A stretch of DNA of 23,126 nucleotides from Clostridiales bacterium (GTDB lineage: Bacteria; Bacillota; Clostridia; Oscillospirales; Oscillospiraceae), in the NCBI GenBank assembly GCA_021203685.1, contig JAJQAS010000039.1, positions 1 to 23,126 of the forward strand. Direction: 5' to 3'. Positions 14,990-22,150 of the stretch are shown in pieces. A model generated the notes under the pieces. It searched no databases. It was not told where the DNA came from and saw only the letters and a list, made by a program, of their open reading frames with translations. The stretch's first letter is position 1, and each line of letters begins with the position of its first letter. A program made the position numbers and the translations under genes.

Positions 14990-16921
14990 ATGAAAAAGCT
15001 GCAAACCATCGGGTTAAACCAAATCCACATCGACGACCCCTTTTGGAACCGCTATACCCGCTCCGTCACGGAGAAAATCATCCCCTACCAGTGGCGGGTG
15101 CTGAACGACCAGGAGCCGGAGGCGGAGCCGAGCCACTGCATCCGCAACTTTCGCCGGGCGGCGGGAGAGGAGGAGGGCGGCTTTTACGGCTTTGTCTTTC
15201 AGGACACCGACCTGGCCAAGTGGCTGGAGGCGGTGGCCTGCTCCCTGAGCAGCACCTCAGACCCGGCGCTGGAGGCCCAGGCTGACCAGGTCATCGACCT
15301 GGTGGGCCGCGCCCAGCAGCCGGACGGCTATCTGGATACCTATTTCATCCTGGAGGCCCCGGAGAGCAAATGGCGCAACCTGCAACAGGGTCACGAGCTT
15401 TACACCGCCGGCCACATGATGGAGGCCGCCGCCGCCTACTATCAGGTGACGGGAAAGGACAAGCTGCTGCGCATCATGTGCCGCTGTGCCGACCTGATCT
15501 GCGATACCTTCCGCCAGCCGGAGTTTGCCCAGTCCATCCCCGGCCACGAGGAGGTGGAGATCGGGCTGTTCAAGCTCTACCAGGTCACGGGAGAGCGGCG
15601 CTATCTGGACATGGCCCGGGACTTCGTCGACCGCCGGGGCCAGCAGCCGGACATCTTCGTCCGGGAGCGGGAGCACCCCAGATGGATCTCCATTTTTGCG
15701 GATATGGACCCCACCAACACCCGGTATCACCAGTGCCACAAGCCGGTGCGGCAGCAGGACACGGCGGAGGGCCACGCGGTGCGGGCGGTGTACCTCTATT
15801 GTGCCATGGCGGACATCGCCGGGGAGGACGGAGACCGGGAACTGCTGGCCGCCTGTGAGCGGCTGTATGAGAACATCACGCAAAAGCGGATGTACCTGAC
15901 CGGCGGCATCGGCTCCTCCGGCTACATGGAGCGGTTCACCACCGACTATGACCTGCCCACCGCCAGCGGCTACGCCGAGTCCTGCGCCAGCATTGGGCTG
16001 GCCCTGTTCTGCCGCCGGATGGCCCAAATCACCCGGGAAGGCCGCTACGTGGACACCATGGAGCAGGCCCTGATGAACACCGTCCTGGCGGGCATCTCGC
16101 TGGATGGCGCCCGGTTTTTCTATGTCAACCCCCTGGAGGTCTGGCCGGACAACTGCCTGGAGAGCACCTCTATGAGCCATGTGAAGCCGGTGCGGCAGCG
16201 GTGGTTCGGCTGCGCCTGCTGCCCGCCCAACATCGCCCGGACGCTGGCCTCCCTGGGGGAGTATGTCTGCTTCACCGACGAAAACAGCCTGTGGCTGAAC
16301 CTCTTTGTCTCCGGCCAGATTCACGCCCAACTGGGCGGCGTGCCGGTGGAGGTGACGGTGGAGACCCGGTTCCCCAACCAGGGGACGGTCAAGCTCCACC
16401 TCCGGCCCCAGCGCCCGGCGGAGGGAATGTTGGCCCTCCGGCTGCCGGGCTATGTGCAGGACTACACCCTCACGGAAAACGGGGCGCCCGTCTCTGCCCG
16501 GCTGGAGCAGGGGTATCTCTGCCTGGAGCGGCTTTGGGAGGAGACCACGCTGGTCTACGAGATGGACATCCCGCCCCGCTTTGTCTACGCGAACCCCAGG
16601 CTGCGGGGCTATGCCGGAAAAGTGGCGGTGGTGAAAGGGCCGCTGGTCTACTGCCTGGAACAGGCGGACAATGGGGAGAACCTGGCCGGTGTTTATCTGG
16701 ACACCGGGGCCGGGCTGACCGAAACCTTCCAGCCGGAACTGCTGGGCGGCGTCACCGTCCTCCACGCCCGGGGGAAGCGGCTGACGGACGATGGGGAAGG
16801 CGCCCTTTACCGCCGGACGCCTGCCCGGATGGCGGAGGCGGAGCTGACGCTGGTGCCGTACCACTGCTGGAACAATCGCGCGCCGGGTGAGATGACCGTT
16901 TGGGTCAACCGCATTCCCTGA
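14990..16921 (+). CDS. GH127 beta-L-arabinofuranosidase
   Basis: This 643-aa enzyme matches GH127 in length and pattern (HypBA1 of Bifidobacterium longum is 658 aa). It would release beta-L-arabinofuranose by a cysteine-nucleophile mechanism. Expected catalytic residues are present: Glu314 (acid/base, in GYMERFTTDYDLP), Glu330 and Cys332 in YAESCASIGL, and Cys410-Cys411 in CACCPPNIA, which bind zinc; Cys410 corresponds to the nucleophile. The spacing matches HypBA1 Glu322, Glu338, Cys340, Cys417 and Cys418 with an offset of 7-8. No signal peptide is seen. It begins 1 nt after the GH51 stop. Such linkages occur in plant hydroxyproline-rich glycoproteins and some arabinan caps, so the operon handles both anomers. 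Confidence 0.93.
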   Translation: MKKLQTIGLNQIHIDDPFWNRYTRSVTEKIIPYQWRVLNDQEPEAEPSHCIRNFRRAAGEEEGGFYGFVFQDTDLAKWLEAVACSLSSTSDPALEAQADQVIDLVGRAQQPDGYLDTYFILEAPESKWRNLQQGHELYTAGHMMEAAAAYYQVTGKDKLLRIMCRCADLICDTFRQPEFAQSIPGHEEVEIGLFKLYQVTGERRYLDMARDFVDRRGQQPDIFVREREHPRWISIFADMDPTNTRYHQCHKPVRQQDTAEGHAVRAVYLYCAMADIAGEDGDRELLAACERLYENITQKRMYLTGGIGSSGYMERFTTDYDLPTASGYAESCASIGLALFCRRMAQITREGRYVDTMEQALMNTVLAGISLDGARFFYVNPLEVWPDNCLESTSMSHVKPVRQRWFGCACCPPNIARTLASLGEYVCFTDENSLWLNLFVSGQIHAQLGGVPVEVTVETRFPNQGTVKLHLRPQRPAEGMLALRLPGYVQDYTLTENGAPVSARLEQGYLCLERLWEETTLVYEMDIPPRFVYANPRLRGYAGKVAVVKGPLVYCLEQADNGENLAGVYLDTGAGLTETFQPELLGGVTVLHARGKRLTDDGEGALYRRTPARMAEAELTLVPYHCWNNRAPGEMTVWVNRIP

Positions 16922-17031
16922 AAACAGCGTTGAAGCCGGGAGCAAAACCACGGCGCGAACGGAGTGGCGGACCAGAGGAAAGAAACCGGCTGCCGGGACG
17001 TTCCTGCCAAGTTGATATCAGACAAAAGTTG

Positions 17032-17064
17032 CGGGACAGCCTGTGAAAGGGCTGTCCCGTTGAT
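17032..17064 (+). terminator. terminator after the glycosidase operon
   Basis: CGGGACAGCC (17032-17041) and GGCTGTCCCG (17050-17059) form a 10-bp stem with an 8-nt loop, followed by the short TTGATT. The T tract is weak, but the position, 110 bp after the GH127 stop and before a long gene-free stretch, supports a terminator role. Confidence 0.7.
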
Positions 17065-17451
17065 TATGTAGGTTAAAATGCAGTGTTCCGCCAGGGAAAT
17101 CGACCCAAATCGGCAAGTGGCAAATGTAACTGATCCAACTTATTTTGGAGATTCCACTTGTGAGTTCTTTCAAAAATGGGCAAGTGAAACTGGAAACGCT
17201 GCTTCCATACAGCGCAAACAATGCAGGCGTACTCTTCGGCGGCGGCTGCTGCCTGAACGCCAAAAATCACCCAAACAACCGGATAAACAACCTGAAACAG
17301 CCCGGACCATGGAAGGTTCGGGCTGTTCATTGTCATTGAGAAAACGCTGTCTGCGGGCCTGGGCAGTGCAGACCTGGCCCAAACCCGGCAAAGCGGGTCC
17401 GGCTGGGAGAGAAACCCCGCCGGGGAAGCCGACGGGACGCCCCTGGCTCCC
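17065..17451. other. gene-free stretch with inverted repeats
   Basis: No credible gene was found; open frames here are short, lack ribosome sites and have unnatural composition. Two inverted repeats are visible: CAAGTGG (17114-17120) with CCACTTG (17154-17160), and AACAGCCCG (17296-17304) with CGGGCTGTT (17319-17327). A third, ACCCG/CGGGT, lies near 17385-17400. The latter two could act as weak terminators for the minus-strand coat genes. Bases 17090-17190 are noticeably lower in G+C than the flanks. Confidence 0.5.
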
Positions 17452-17700
17452 TCAGTTCATGGAGGAATAGGTCTGGTAGGCCTGGGCGATCTGCGCGCCG
17501 TCGGCGGGGGTGGTGGTGAACCAGCCCCGGTTCATGGCCTCGTCAAACAGTTGAGTGGCGGTGTTGTGGCCGCTGCGGATCATGTTCACAAAGGTATCCC
17601 GCAGCCGGGTGTTGGTGCACTCCGAGGCGAAGGTGTTGTAATTGGTGGTCATCTTCTTCTCGGTCAGGATCAAATCGGTCATCCGTTCTTTGTCGGTCAT
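17452..17700 (-). CDS. spore coat protein, CotF-like (small)
   Basis: This 82-aa protein (MTDKERMTDLILTEKKMTTN, then YNTFASECTNTRLRDTFVNM) matches the C-terminal half of coat F (CotF-like) proteins, which are helical ferritin-like proteins of the Bacillus and Clostridium spore coat. The signature is DLILTEKKMTTNYN with ECTNTRLRDTFVNM. It is preceded by GAGGAGAG. It lies 12 nt downstream of another small coat-like gene, and together they resemble a split CotF. This implies a sporulating host. Its exact place in the spore is not shown by the sequence. Confidence 0.85.
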   Translation of the reverse strand: MTDKERMTDLILTEKKMTTNYNTFASECTNTRLRDTFVNMIRSGHNTATQLFDEAMNRGWFTTTPADGAQIAQAYQTYSSMN

Positions 17701-17712
17701 AGGGGTCTCTCC

Positions 17713-17898
17713 TCACTTCAAAAAGGTCAGCAGTGTGTTGAAATTCTGCTGGTGCTGCCCCGCGTACTGGTCGAAACGCTGTTTCAGGGCGTTCTCGTTG
17801 GTCTCCTGGGAGGCGCACTGGTACTTGACGATGCAGGTGTGTTCAAAGTCCAGCTGGTCTTTCAGCGCGGACAGCTCTTTGCTGGTCAGGTTTGCCAT
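17713..17898 (-). CDS. small CotF-associated coat-like protein
   Basis: This 61-aa protein starts at 17898 (MANLTSKELSALKDQLDFEH), where GGAGATGGAACC gives a good ribosome site; a longer 105-aa frame runs through the upstream terminator and is not used. It is predicted to be two helices (ELSALKDQLDFEHTCIVKYQ and NENALKQRFDQYAGQHQQNF), like the N-terminal half of the ferritin-like coat F fold. It probably pairs with the 82-aa product of the next gene. The pairing as two subunits of one fold is inferred from length and order. Confidence 0.78.
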   Translation of the reverse strand: MANLTSKELSALKDQLDFEHTCIVKYQCASQETNENALKQRFDQYAGQHQQNFNTLLTFLK

Positions 17899-17927
17899 GG
17901 TTCCATCTCCTTTGCGGTTGATGGTTC

Positions 17928-17956
17928 CAGTATGGCTCAAAATGAGAAAAATATGC
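17928..17956 (-). promoter_or_regulatory. candidate sporulation promoter (sigma-E or sigma-G type) of the coat genes
   Basis: On the minus strand GCATATT begins at 17956 and CATACTG spans 17934-17928. GCATATT followed by CATAC fits the sigma-E pattern (spacing about 15), and GCATA with CAtnnT fits sigma-G. No vegetative promoter was found here. The call rests on short degenerate motifs. Confidence 0.4.
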
Positions 17957-17963
17957 GAATATG

Positions 17964-17997
17964 CGAAAAAACCCCACGGGCGGCTGCCCGTGGGGTT
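17964..17997 (-). terminator. strong terminator of the acidic-repeat protein gene
   Basis: AACCCCACGGGC (minus 17997-17986) pairs perfectly with GCCCGTGGGGTT (17981-17970) around a 4-nt loop, followed on the minus strand by a run of six T. It lies 30 bp after the stop of the gene ending at 18027 and just upstream of the coat gene promoter, separating the two units. Confidence 0.9.
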
Positions 17998-18026
17998 CGG
18001 TTTAGAGCGGAAAGGGGAGAGGGGGA

Positions 18027-18467
18027 TCATTCCTCCTTGGTCTCCTCCTCGGCGGGAGCTTCTTCCTCAGCGGGAGTCTCCTCCTCGGCGGGGGCGGCTT
18101 CTTCCTCGACGGGAGCCTCCTCCTCAGCGGGGGCGGCTTCTTCCTCGACGGGAGCCTCCTCCTCAGGCTTGGCGGACATCTCCTCGATCAGGGCGTTGTT
18201 GGCGGCGATGGCGGCCTGGGCCTCGATGATGGTGGCGCAGGCGGCGACAAATTCGTCCTCGGGGTTCTCGCCGTATTTGGCGAAATACTGCTTGCCCAGT
18301 TCTACGTAAGCCTTGCGGATGGTGTCCTCTTCGCCCAGATTGGCGGCTTTCAGCTTGGCAGTGGCAGCCAGCTGACGGGACTTGGCGGCGCCGGCCTGAG
18401 CCAGGTCAGAAGCCTGCTGGGCAACGTCGTTGGCCATCTTTTTCAAATCGTCAAAGTTAAATGCCAT
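18027..18467 (-). CDS. small helical protein with acidic Glu/Pro/Ala repeat tail
   Basis: I recognise no named family. The 146-aa product has a predicted all-helical N-terminal domain of about 100 residues, rich in Ala and Lys (MAFNFDDLKKMANDVAQQAS, then AAKSRQLAATAKLKAANLGE and KAYVELGKQYFAKYGENP). The tail of about 45 residues is made of APVEEEAAPAEEE-type repeats with no aromatic residues, so it is probably disordered and highly acidic. It is soluble with no signal peptide. A perfect GGAGG site, vegetative promoter and strong terminator show it is a well-expressed single gene. The repeat tail is encoded by near-identical 39-bp units and may vary in length. Confidence 0.8.
   Translation of the reverse strand: MAFNFDDLKKMANDVAQQASDLAQAGAAKSRQLAATAKLKAANLGEEDTIRKAYVELGKQYFAKYGENPEDEFVAACATIIEAQAAIAANNALIEEMSAKPEEEAPVEEEAAPAEEEAPVEEEAAPAEEETPAEEEAPAEEETKEE
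18090..18166 (-). repeat. two tandem 39-bp repeats inside the acidic tail
   Basis: The unit beginning GGGGGCGGCTTCTTCCTCGA (plus strand) at 18090 recurs exactly at 18129 and stays identical through 18166. Partial, diverged copies extend toward 18040. Each unit encodes 13 residues (EEEAPVEEEAAPA), so unequal copying would add or remove whole units in frame. Confidence 0.88.
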
Positions 18468-18523
18468 GATAAATTCCTCCTAAAAAATGAGTACGTCTCG
18501 CGGGAATGGCGCACTGTATCCTT

Positions 18524-18552
18524 ATTGTAGCGGATTTGCACCCAAAGAGCAA
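18524..18552 (-). promoter_or_regulatory. sigma-A promoter of the acidic-repeat protein gene
   Basis: On the minus strand TTGCTC (18552-18547) and TACAAT (18529-18524) have a 17-bp spacer. They lie about 57 bp before the start codon, which has TTAGGAGGA upstream. Confidence 0.65.
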
Positions 18553-18627
18553 GGGCAGAAAGTGATTTTTTAGTGGATTTTAATAGTGGGTTCACCGTTG
18601 ATTCACAAAACCGGGGTGGGGACGCGC

Positions 18628-20292
18628 TCAGAACAGGCCCACGATCTTGCCGTTTTCATCGATGTCGATGCGCTCCGCCGCCGGGACCTTGGGCAGGCCG
18701 GGCATGGTCATGATGTCGCCGGTCTGGGCCACGATGAAGCCCGCCCCGGCGGAGACCTTCACCTTGGTGACGGAGACGGTGAAGCCCTCCGGTCGGCCCA
18801 GCAGGGTGGGGTCGTCGGAAAGGGAATATTGCGTCTTGGCCACGCAGACGGGCAGGTCGCCGTAGCCCAGCTTCTCCAGATTGGCGATGGACTGCTCCGC
18901 GGCCTTGGAATAGGTCACGCCCGCGCCGCCATAGACCCGGTTGACCAGGGTCTCCAGTTTGGCCTTGATGGGGATATGCAGGGGGTATGCAAACTGGAAG
19001 TTGTGGGGCTGCTCACACAGCCGCAGCACCTCTTTGGCCAGCTCCACGCCGCCTGCGCCGCCTTTGCCCCACACCTCGGAGAGTACCACGTTGACCCCCA
19101 GCGCCCGGCACTTCTCCCGGATGAGATCCAGCTCCGCGTCGGTGTCCTGAGTAAAGCGGTTGATGGCCACCACGCAGGGCAGGTTAAAGACCCGGGTGAT
19201 GTTTTCCACGTGTTTGAGCAGGTTGGGCAGGCCCTTTTCCAGGGCCTCCAGGTTTTCGTGGCCCAGCTCGGTCTTGGGAACGCCGCCGTTGTATTTCAGC
19301 GCCTTCACCGTGGCGACGATGACCACCGCGGAGGGGTCCAGCCCCGCCGCCCGGCACTTGATGTCCAAAAACTTCTCCGCGCCCAGGTCCGCGCCGAAGC
19401 CCGCCTCTGTGACCACGTAGTCGGCCAGCTTCAAAGCCGTGTCGGTGGCGGAGATGGAGTTGCAGCCGTGGGCAATGTTGGCGAAGGGACCGCCGTGGAC
19501 CAGAGCAGGGTTGTGCTCCAGGGTCTGCACCAGGTTGGGCTTGATGGCGTCTTTCAGCAGAACGGTCATGGCCCCCTCGGCCTTCAGGTCGTGGGCGGTG
19601 ACGGGCTGGCCCTTCCGGTCATAGGCCACAATGATGCGGGCCAGCCGGGCTTTCAGGTCTTTCAGGTCGGAGGCCAGGCACAGCACCGCCATGATCTCCG
19701 AGGCCACGGTGATGTCGAAGCCGTCCTCCCGGGGCACTCCCTGGAGGCGGCCCCCCAGCCCGTCGATGACGTTGCGGAGCTGGCGGTCGTTCATGTCCAC
19801 GCAGCGCTTCCAGGTGATGTTCTTCACATCGATGTCCAGCTCGTTGCCCTGCTGAATGTGGTTGTCCAGCATGGCGGCCAGCAGGTTGTTGGCCGCGCCG
19901 ATGGCGTGGAAGTCGCCGGTGAAGTGGAGGTTGATGTCCTCCATAGGCACCACCTGGGCGTAGCCGCCGCCGGCGGCCCCGCCCTTGATGCCGAACACCG
20001 GGCCGAGAGACGGCTCCCGCAGGCACAGCAGGGCGTTTTTATGCAGCAGAGCCAGGGCGTCCGCCAGACCCACAGAGGTGGTGGTCTTGCCCTCCCCGGC
20101 GGGGGTGGGGTTGATGGCGGTGACCAGAATCAGCTTGCCCTTCCGGGGGGCGTCTTTCAGGGAGGAGATGTCCAGCTTTGCCTTTACCTTGCCATAGTAT
20201 TCCAGCAGATCTTCGCTGATGCCCGCTTTCCGGGCCACCTCCGCGATGGGCAGCATAGGAGTTTCCTGAGCGATCTCAATGTCCGTTTTCAT
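18628..20292 (-). CDS. fhs: formate-tetrahydrofolate ligase
   Basis: This 554-aa enzyme joins formate to tetrahydrofolate using ATP, giving 10-formyl-tetrahydrofolate for purine synthesis or the Wood-Ljungdahl methyl branch. The nucleotide-binding loop TPAGEGKTT is at residues 63-71. Other family blocks are LREPSLGPVFGIKGGAAGGG, DFHAIGAANNLLAAMLDNHI, ANIAHGCNS and VTEAGFGADLGAEKFLDIKC. The usual length is about 556 aa. The start at 20292 gives the typical MKTDIEIAQE opening; an upstream in-frame ATG at 20325 would put the AAGGA ribosome site inside the gene. It is a single gene with its own promoter and a ZTP riboswitch in its leader, so it responds to one-carbon shortage. Confidence 0.97.
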   Translation of the reverse strand: MKTDIEIAQETPMLPIAEVARKAGISEDLLEYYGKVKAKLDISSLKDAPRKGKLILVTAINPTPAGEGKTTTSVGLADALALLHKNALLCLREPSLGPVFGIKGGAAGGGYAQVVPMEDINLHFTGDFHAIGAANNLLAAMLDNHIQQGNELDIDVKNITWKRCVDMNDRQLRNVIDGLGGRLQGVPREDGFDITVASEIMAVLCLASDLKDLKARLARIIVAYDRKGQPVTAHDLKAEGAMTVLLKDAIKPNLVQTLEHNPALVHGGPFANIAHGCNSISATDTALKLADYVVTEAGFGADLGAEKFLDIKCRAAGLDPSAVVIVATVKALKYNGGVPKTELGHENLEALEKGLPNLLKHVENITRVFNLPCVVAINRFTQDTDAELDLIREKCRALGVNVVLSEVWGKGGAGGVELAKEVLRLCEQPHNFQFAYPLHIPIKAKLETLVNRVYGGAGVTYSKAAEQSIANLEKLGYGDLPVCVAKTQYSLSDDPTLLGRPEGFTVSVTKVKVSAGAGFIVAQTGDIMTMPGLPKVPAAERIDIDENGKIVGLF

Positions 20293-20342
20293 GCCACAGA
20301 TGTTCCTTTCTCTTATAGATTTCAACGTTTTACCAGTAGCTT

Positions 20343-20446
20343 ACAAACAAAATGTGCCGCACGTTCGGGTCCCTCACTGGCCCAGACGGTCGGCACTTCA
20401 AGTTCCATACTCCCCGTGGTCGATTCCACTTCCGTCAGTCGTATGG
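20343..20446 (-). ncRNA. ZTP (pfl) riboswitch with terminator, upstream of fhs
   Basis: Read on the minus strand, all core parts of the pfl motif are present. P1 is CCATAC (20446-20441) with GTATGG (20410-20405). Then come GACTGACGG, the P2 hairpin GTGG/CCAC (20429-20426 and 20419-20416) and the conserved ACGGGGAG. P3 opens with GTGCCG and contains CCGTCTGGGC. The pseudoknot pairs GACGG (20436-20432) with CCGTC (20389-20385); many family members have GGCGG with CCGCC, so the pair is co-varied. P3 closes with CGGCAC (20359-20354), followed by ATTTTGTTTGT. The ligand ZMP/ZTP signals low 10-formyl-tetrahydrofolate, which fits control of fhs. Confidence 0.88.
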
Positions 20447-20453
20447 TAAGGTA

Positions 20454-20482
20454 AAGGTACCATACCCGGCGGAGTTTGTCAA
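20454..20482 (-). promoter_or_regulatory. likely sigma-A promoter of fhs
   Basis: On the minus strand a perfect TTGACA (20482-20477) is followed after 17 bp by TACCTT (20459-20454), a poor -10 box. Transcription would start near 20447, so the RNA would begin exactly at P1 of the riboswitch. The -35 is strong but the -10 is weak. Confidence 0.5.
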
Positions 20483-20549
20483 TGGGTCACGGACGCATTT
20501 TTTGATTTTGTCTTTTGGATTTTTTGACGGTTTGATATACGGAGCGGCG

Positions 20550-20594
20550 CAACAACAAAGTGCGCCCGGACGCAATTTGAAATGCGCCCGGGCG
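20550..20594 (-). terminator. terminator after uxaC
   Basis: On the minus strand CGCCCGGGCGCA (20594-20583) pairs with TGCGTCCGGGCG (20574-20563), a 12-bp stem with one G-T pair and an 8-nt loop, followed by CACTTTGTTGTTG. It starts 10 bp after the uxaC stop and precedes the fhs promoter. Confidence 0.75.
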
Positions 20595-20604
20595 GGAAGA
20601 TCAC

Positions 20605-22011
20605 TTACAGTTCGACGCCGAACCGGAAGAACTTGTTGGTGTTGTTGAAGCTCAGGTCGGCCACCAGCTTTTTCAGCTGCTTTTCATCGTTGGGATACTG
20701 GCCGCTCTCCACCCACTCGCCGATCAGCTCGCACAGGATGCGGCGGAAGTACTCGTGGCGGGTGTAGCTCAGGAAGGAGCGGGAATCGGTCAGCATACCC
20801 ACAAACTGGCCCAGCACACCGTTGCCGGCCAGAGCGGTCAGCTGCTCCCGCATACCGGGGCGGCTGTCGTTGAACCACCAGGCGCTGCCCTGCTGCATCT
20901 TACCGGCTACGCCGCCGCCCTGGAAACAGGCCATGATGGTGGCGATGGCGGTGTTGTCCACGGGGTTCAGCGAATAGAGGATCATCTTGGGCAGACCGTT
21001 GTTCTCCACAAAGGCGTTGAGCAGGGGAGCCAGGTTCTCCACACCGGACTGGCTGTTCACGGCGTCGTAGCCGGTGTCGGGGCCGAGGGCGGCGAACTGG
21101 GGCTTGTTGTTGTCCCGCAGGCAGCCGAAGTGGATCTGCATGACCCAGTTCAGTTCGCTGTACCGCTTGGCGCAGGCGATGGTGACCAGGGTCTTGTAGG
21201 CGTCCGCCAGGGGCCTGGCGGGCTTCTGGCCGGCCATGGCTTGGGCAAAGGCTTCGTTGGCGGTGGCGGAGTCCGGCTCGGCGTACATACAGTAGTCCAA
21301 ACCGTGGTCGGCGCAGAGGCAGCCCTTGCTGTTAAAGTAGTCGATGCGCTCCACCAGGGCGGCGGCCACGTCCTCGGCGGAAGTCAGCTCCCGGCCCACC
21401 ACAGCGGCCAGCTTCTGGATGTAGGCGTCAAAGCCGGGCTTCTCGATGTTGACGCCCTTGTCCGGCCGGAAGGCGGGGAGCACCTTGATGGACATGGTGG
21501 GGTCGGCGGCGATGACGCCGTGCCAATGCAAATCGTCGATGGGGTCGTCGGTGGTGCAAATGGCCTTGACGTTGAACTTTTCCATCAGCTGGCGGGCGGA
21601 ATAGTTTTTCAGCATCTCGTTGCACTTGTCGTAGATCTCGTCGGCGTTGTCCGGCGTCAGCGGATCCGTGATGCCAAAGCCCCGCTGGAGTTCCAGGTGG
21701 CTCCAGTGGTAGATGGGGTTGCCGATGACCTGAGGCATGGTGGCGGCGAAAGCGCGGAATTTCTCCCGGTCAGAGGTGCTGCCGGTGACCTGCTCCTCGG
21801 GGACGCCGCAGGCCCGCATCAGACGCCACTTGTAGTGGTCGCCGCCCAGCCAGACCTGGGAGATGTTGTCGAACTTCCGGTCCTCAGCGATTTCCTGGGG
21901 ATTGATGTGGCAGTGGTAGTCGATGATGGGCAGCTGCTCCGCCACCTCGTGGTAGAGCTTTTTGGCGGTCTCGGTGCTCAGCAGAAAATCCTGGTCCATA
22001 AATGCTTTCAT
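20605..22011 (-). CDS. uxaC: glucuronate (hexuronate) isomerase
   Basis: This 468-aa cytoplasmic enzyme converts D-glucuronate to D-fructuronate and D-galacturonate to D-tagaturonate, the first step of hexuronate breakdown. It belongs to the amidohydrolase-like UxaC family and has the normal length. The metal-site motif IIDYHCHINPQEIAEDRKFD (His33, His35) is at the N-terminus. Further family blocks are HWSHLELQRGFGI, ICTTDDPIDDLHWH, and the C-terminal GQFVGMLTDSRSFLSYTRHE and RHEYFRRILCELIGEW. The start at 22011 has AGGAGG 6 nt ahead; a longer frame to 22029 reads through the ribosome site. Downstream steps (uxaB/uxuB, uxuA, kdgK, kdgA) are not in the window. The adjacent GntR gene is probably its regulator. 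Confidence 0.97.
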   Translation of the reverse strand: MKAFMDQDFLLSTETAKKLYHEVAEQLPIIDYHCHINPQEIAEDRKFDNISQVWLGGDHYKWRLMRACGVPEEQVTGSTSDREKFRAFAATMPQVIGNPIYHWSHLELQRGFGITDPLTPDNADEIYDKCNEMLKNYSARQLMEKFNVKAICTTDDPIDDLHWHGVIAADPTMSIKVLPAFRPDKGVNIEKPGFDAYIQKLAAVVGRELTSAEDVAAALVERIDYFNSKGCLCADHGLDYCMYAEPDSATANEAFAQAMAGQKPARPLADAYKTLVTIACAKRYSELNWVMQIHFGCLRDNNKPQFAALGPDTGYDAVNSQSGVENLAPLLNAFVENNGLPKMILYSLNPVDNTAIATIMACFQGGGVAGKMQQGSAWWFNDSRPGMREQLTALAGNGVLGQFVGMLTDSRSFLSYTRHEYFRRILCELIGEWVESGQYPNDEKQLKKLVADLSFNNTNKFFRFGVEL

Positions 22012-22066
22012 AAAATACCTCCTAAACAAAACTGGATGTTGCCGTTGGCAGACATGAAGTGACTAT

Positions 22067-22095
22067 AGTATAACTGACTTTTTGTTGTTTGTCCA
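22067..22095 (-). promoter_or_regulatory. sigma-A promoter of uxaC with candidate operator
   Basis: On the minus strand TGGACA (22095-22090) and TATACT (22072-22067) have a 17-bp spacer. The -10 region (CAGTTATACTAT) matches 9 of 12 bases of the -10 region of the upstream regulator gene (CTGGTATACTAG), which suggests a shared operator for the GntR protein. Confidence 0.72.
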
Positions 22096-22150
22096 TTATC
22101 CATTGATTGAAAAGAGGATTTTGCAAAAAACTGTGAAAAATGTACAACAA

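Noticed and set aside
15257..16951. 564-codon frame antisense to GH127
   Set aside because: No motifs and no ribosome site; the plus strand holds an intact GH127 with its zinc ligands.
17078..17470. 130-codon plus-strand frame between GH127 and the coat genes
   Set aside because: Arg/Pro/Gln-rich, no ribosome site, crosses hairpins and overlaps the end of a clear coat gene.
20343..20446. Tetrahydrofolate (folate) riboswitch as the fhs leader element
   Set aside because: The conserved ACGGGGAG, CCGTCTGGGC and P1/P2 arrangement fits the pfl/ZTP motif; the THF riboswitch core was not seen.
18586..20454. 622-codon plus-strand frame across fhs
   Set aside because: Its His/Gln/Gly/Val-rich composition is typical of antisense frames; the minus strand encodes complete formate-tetrahydrofolate ligase.
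20755..22062. 435-codon plus-strand frame across uxaC
   Set aside because: Shadow of uxaC with low-complexity Gly/Val/His composition.
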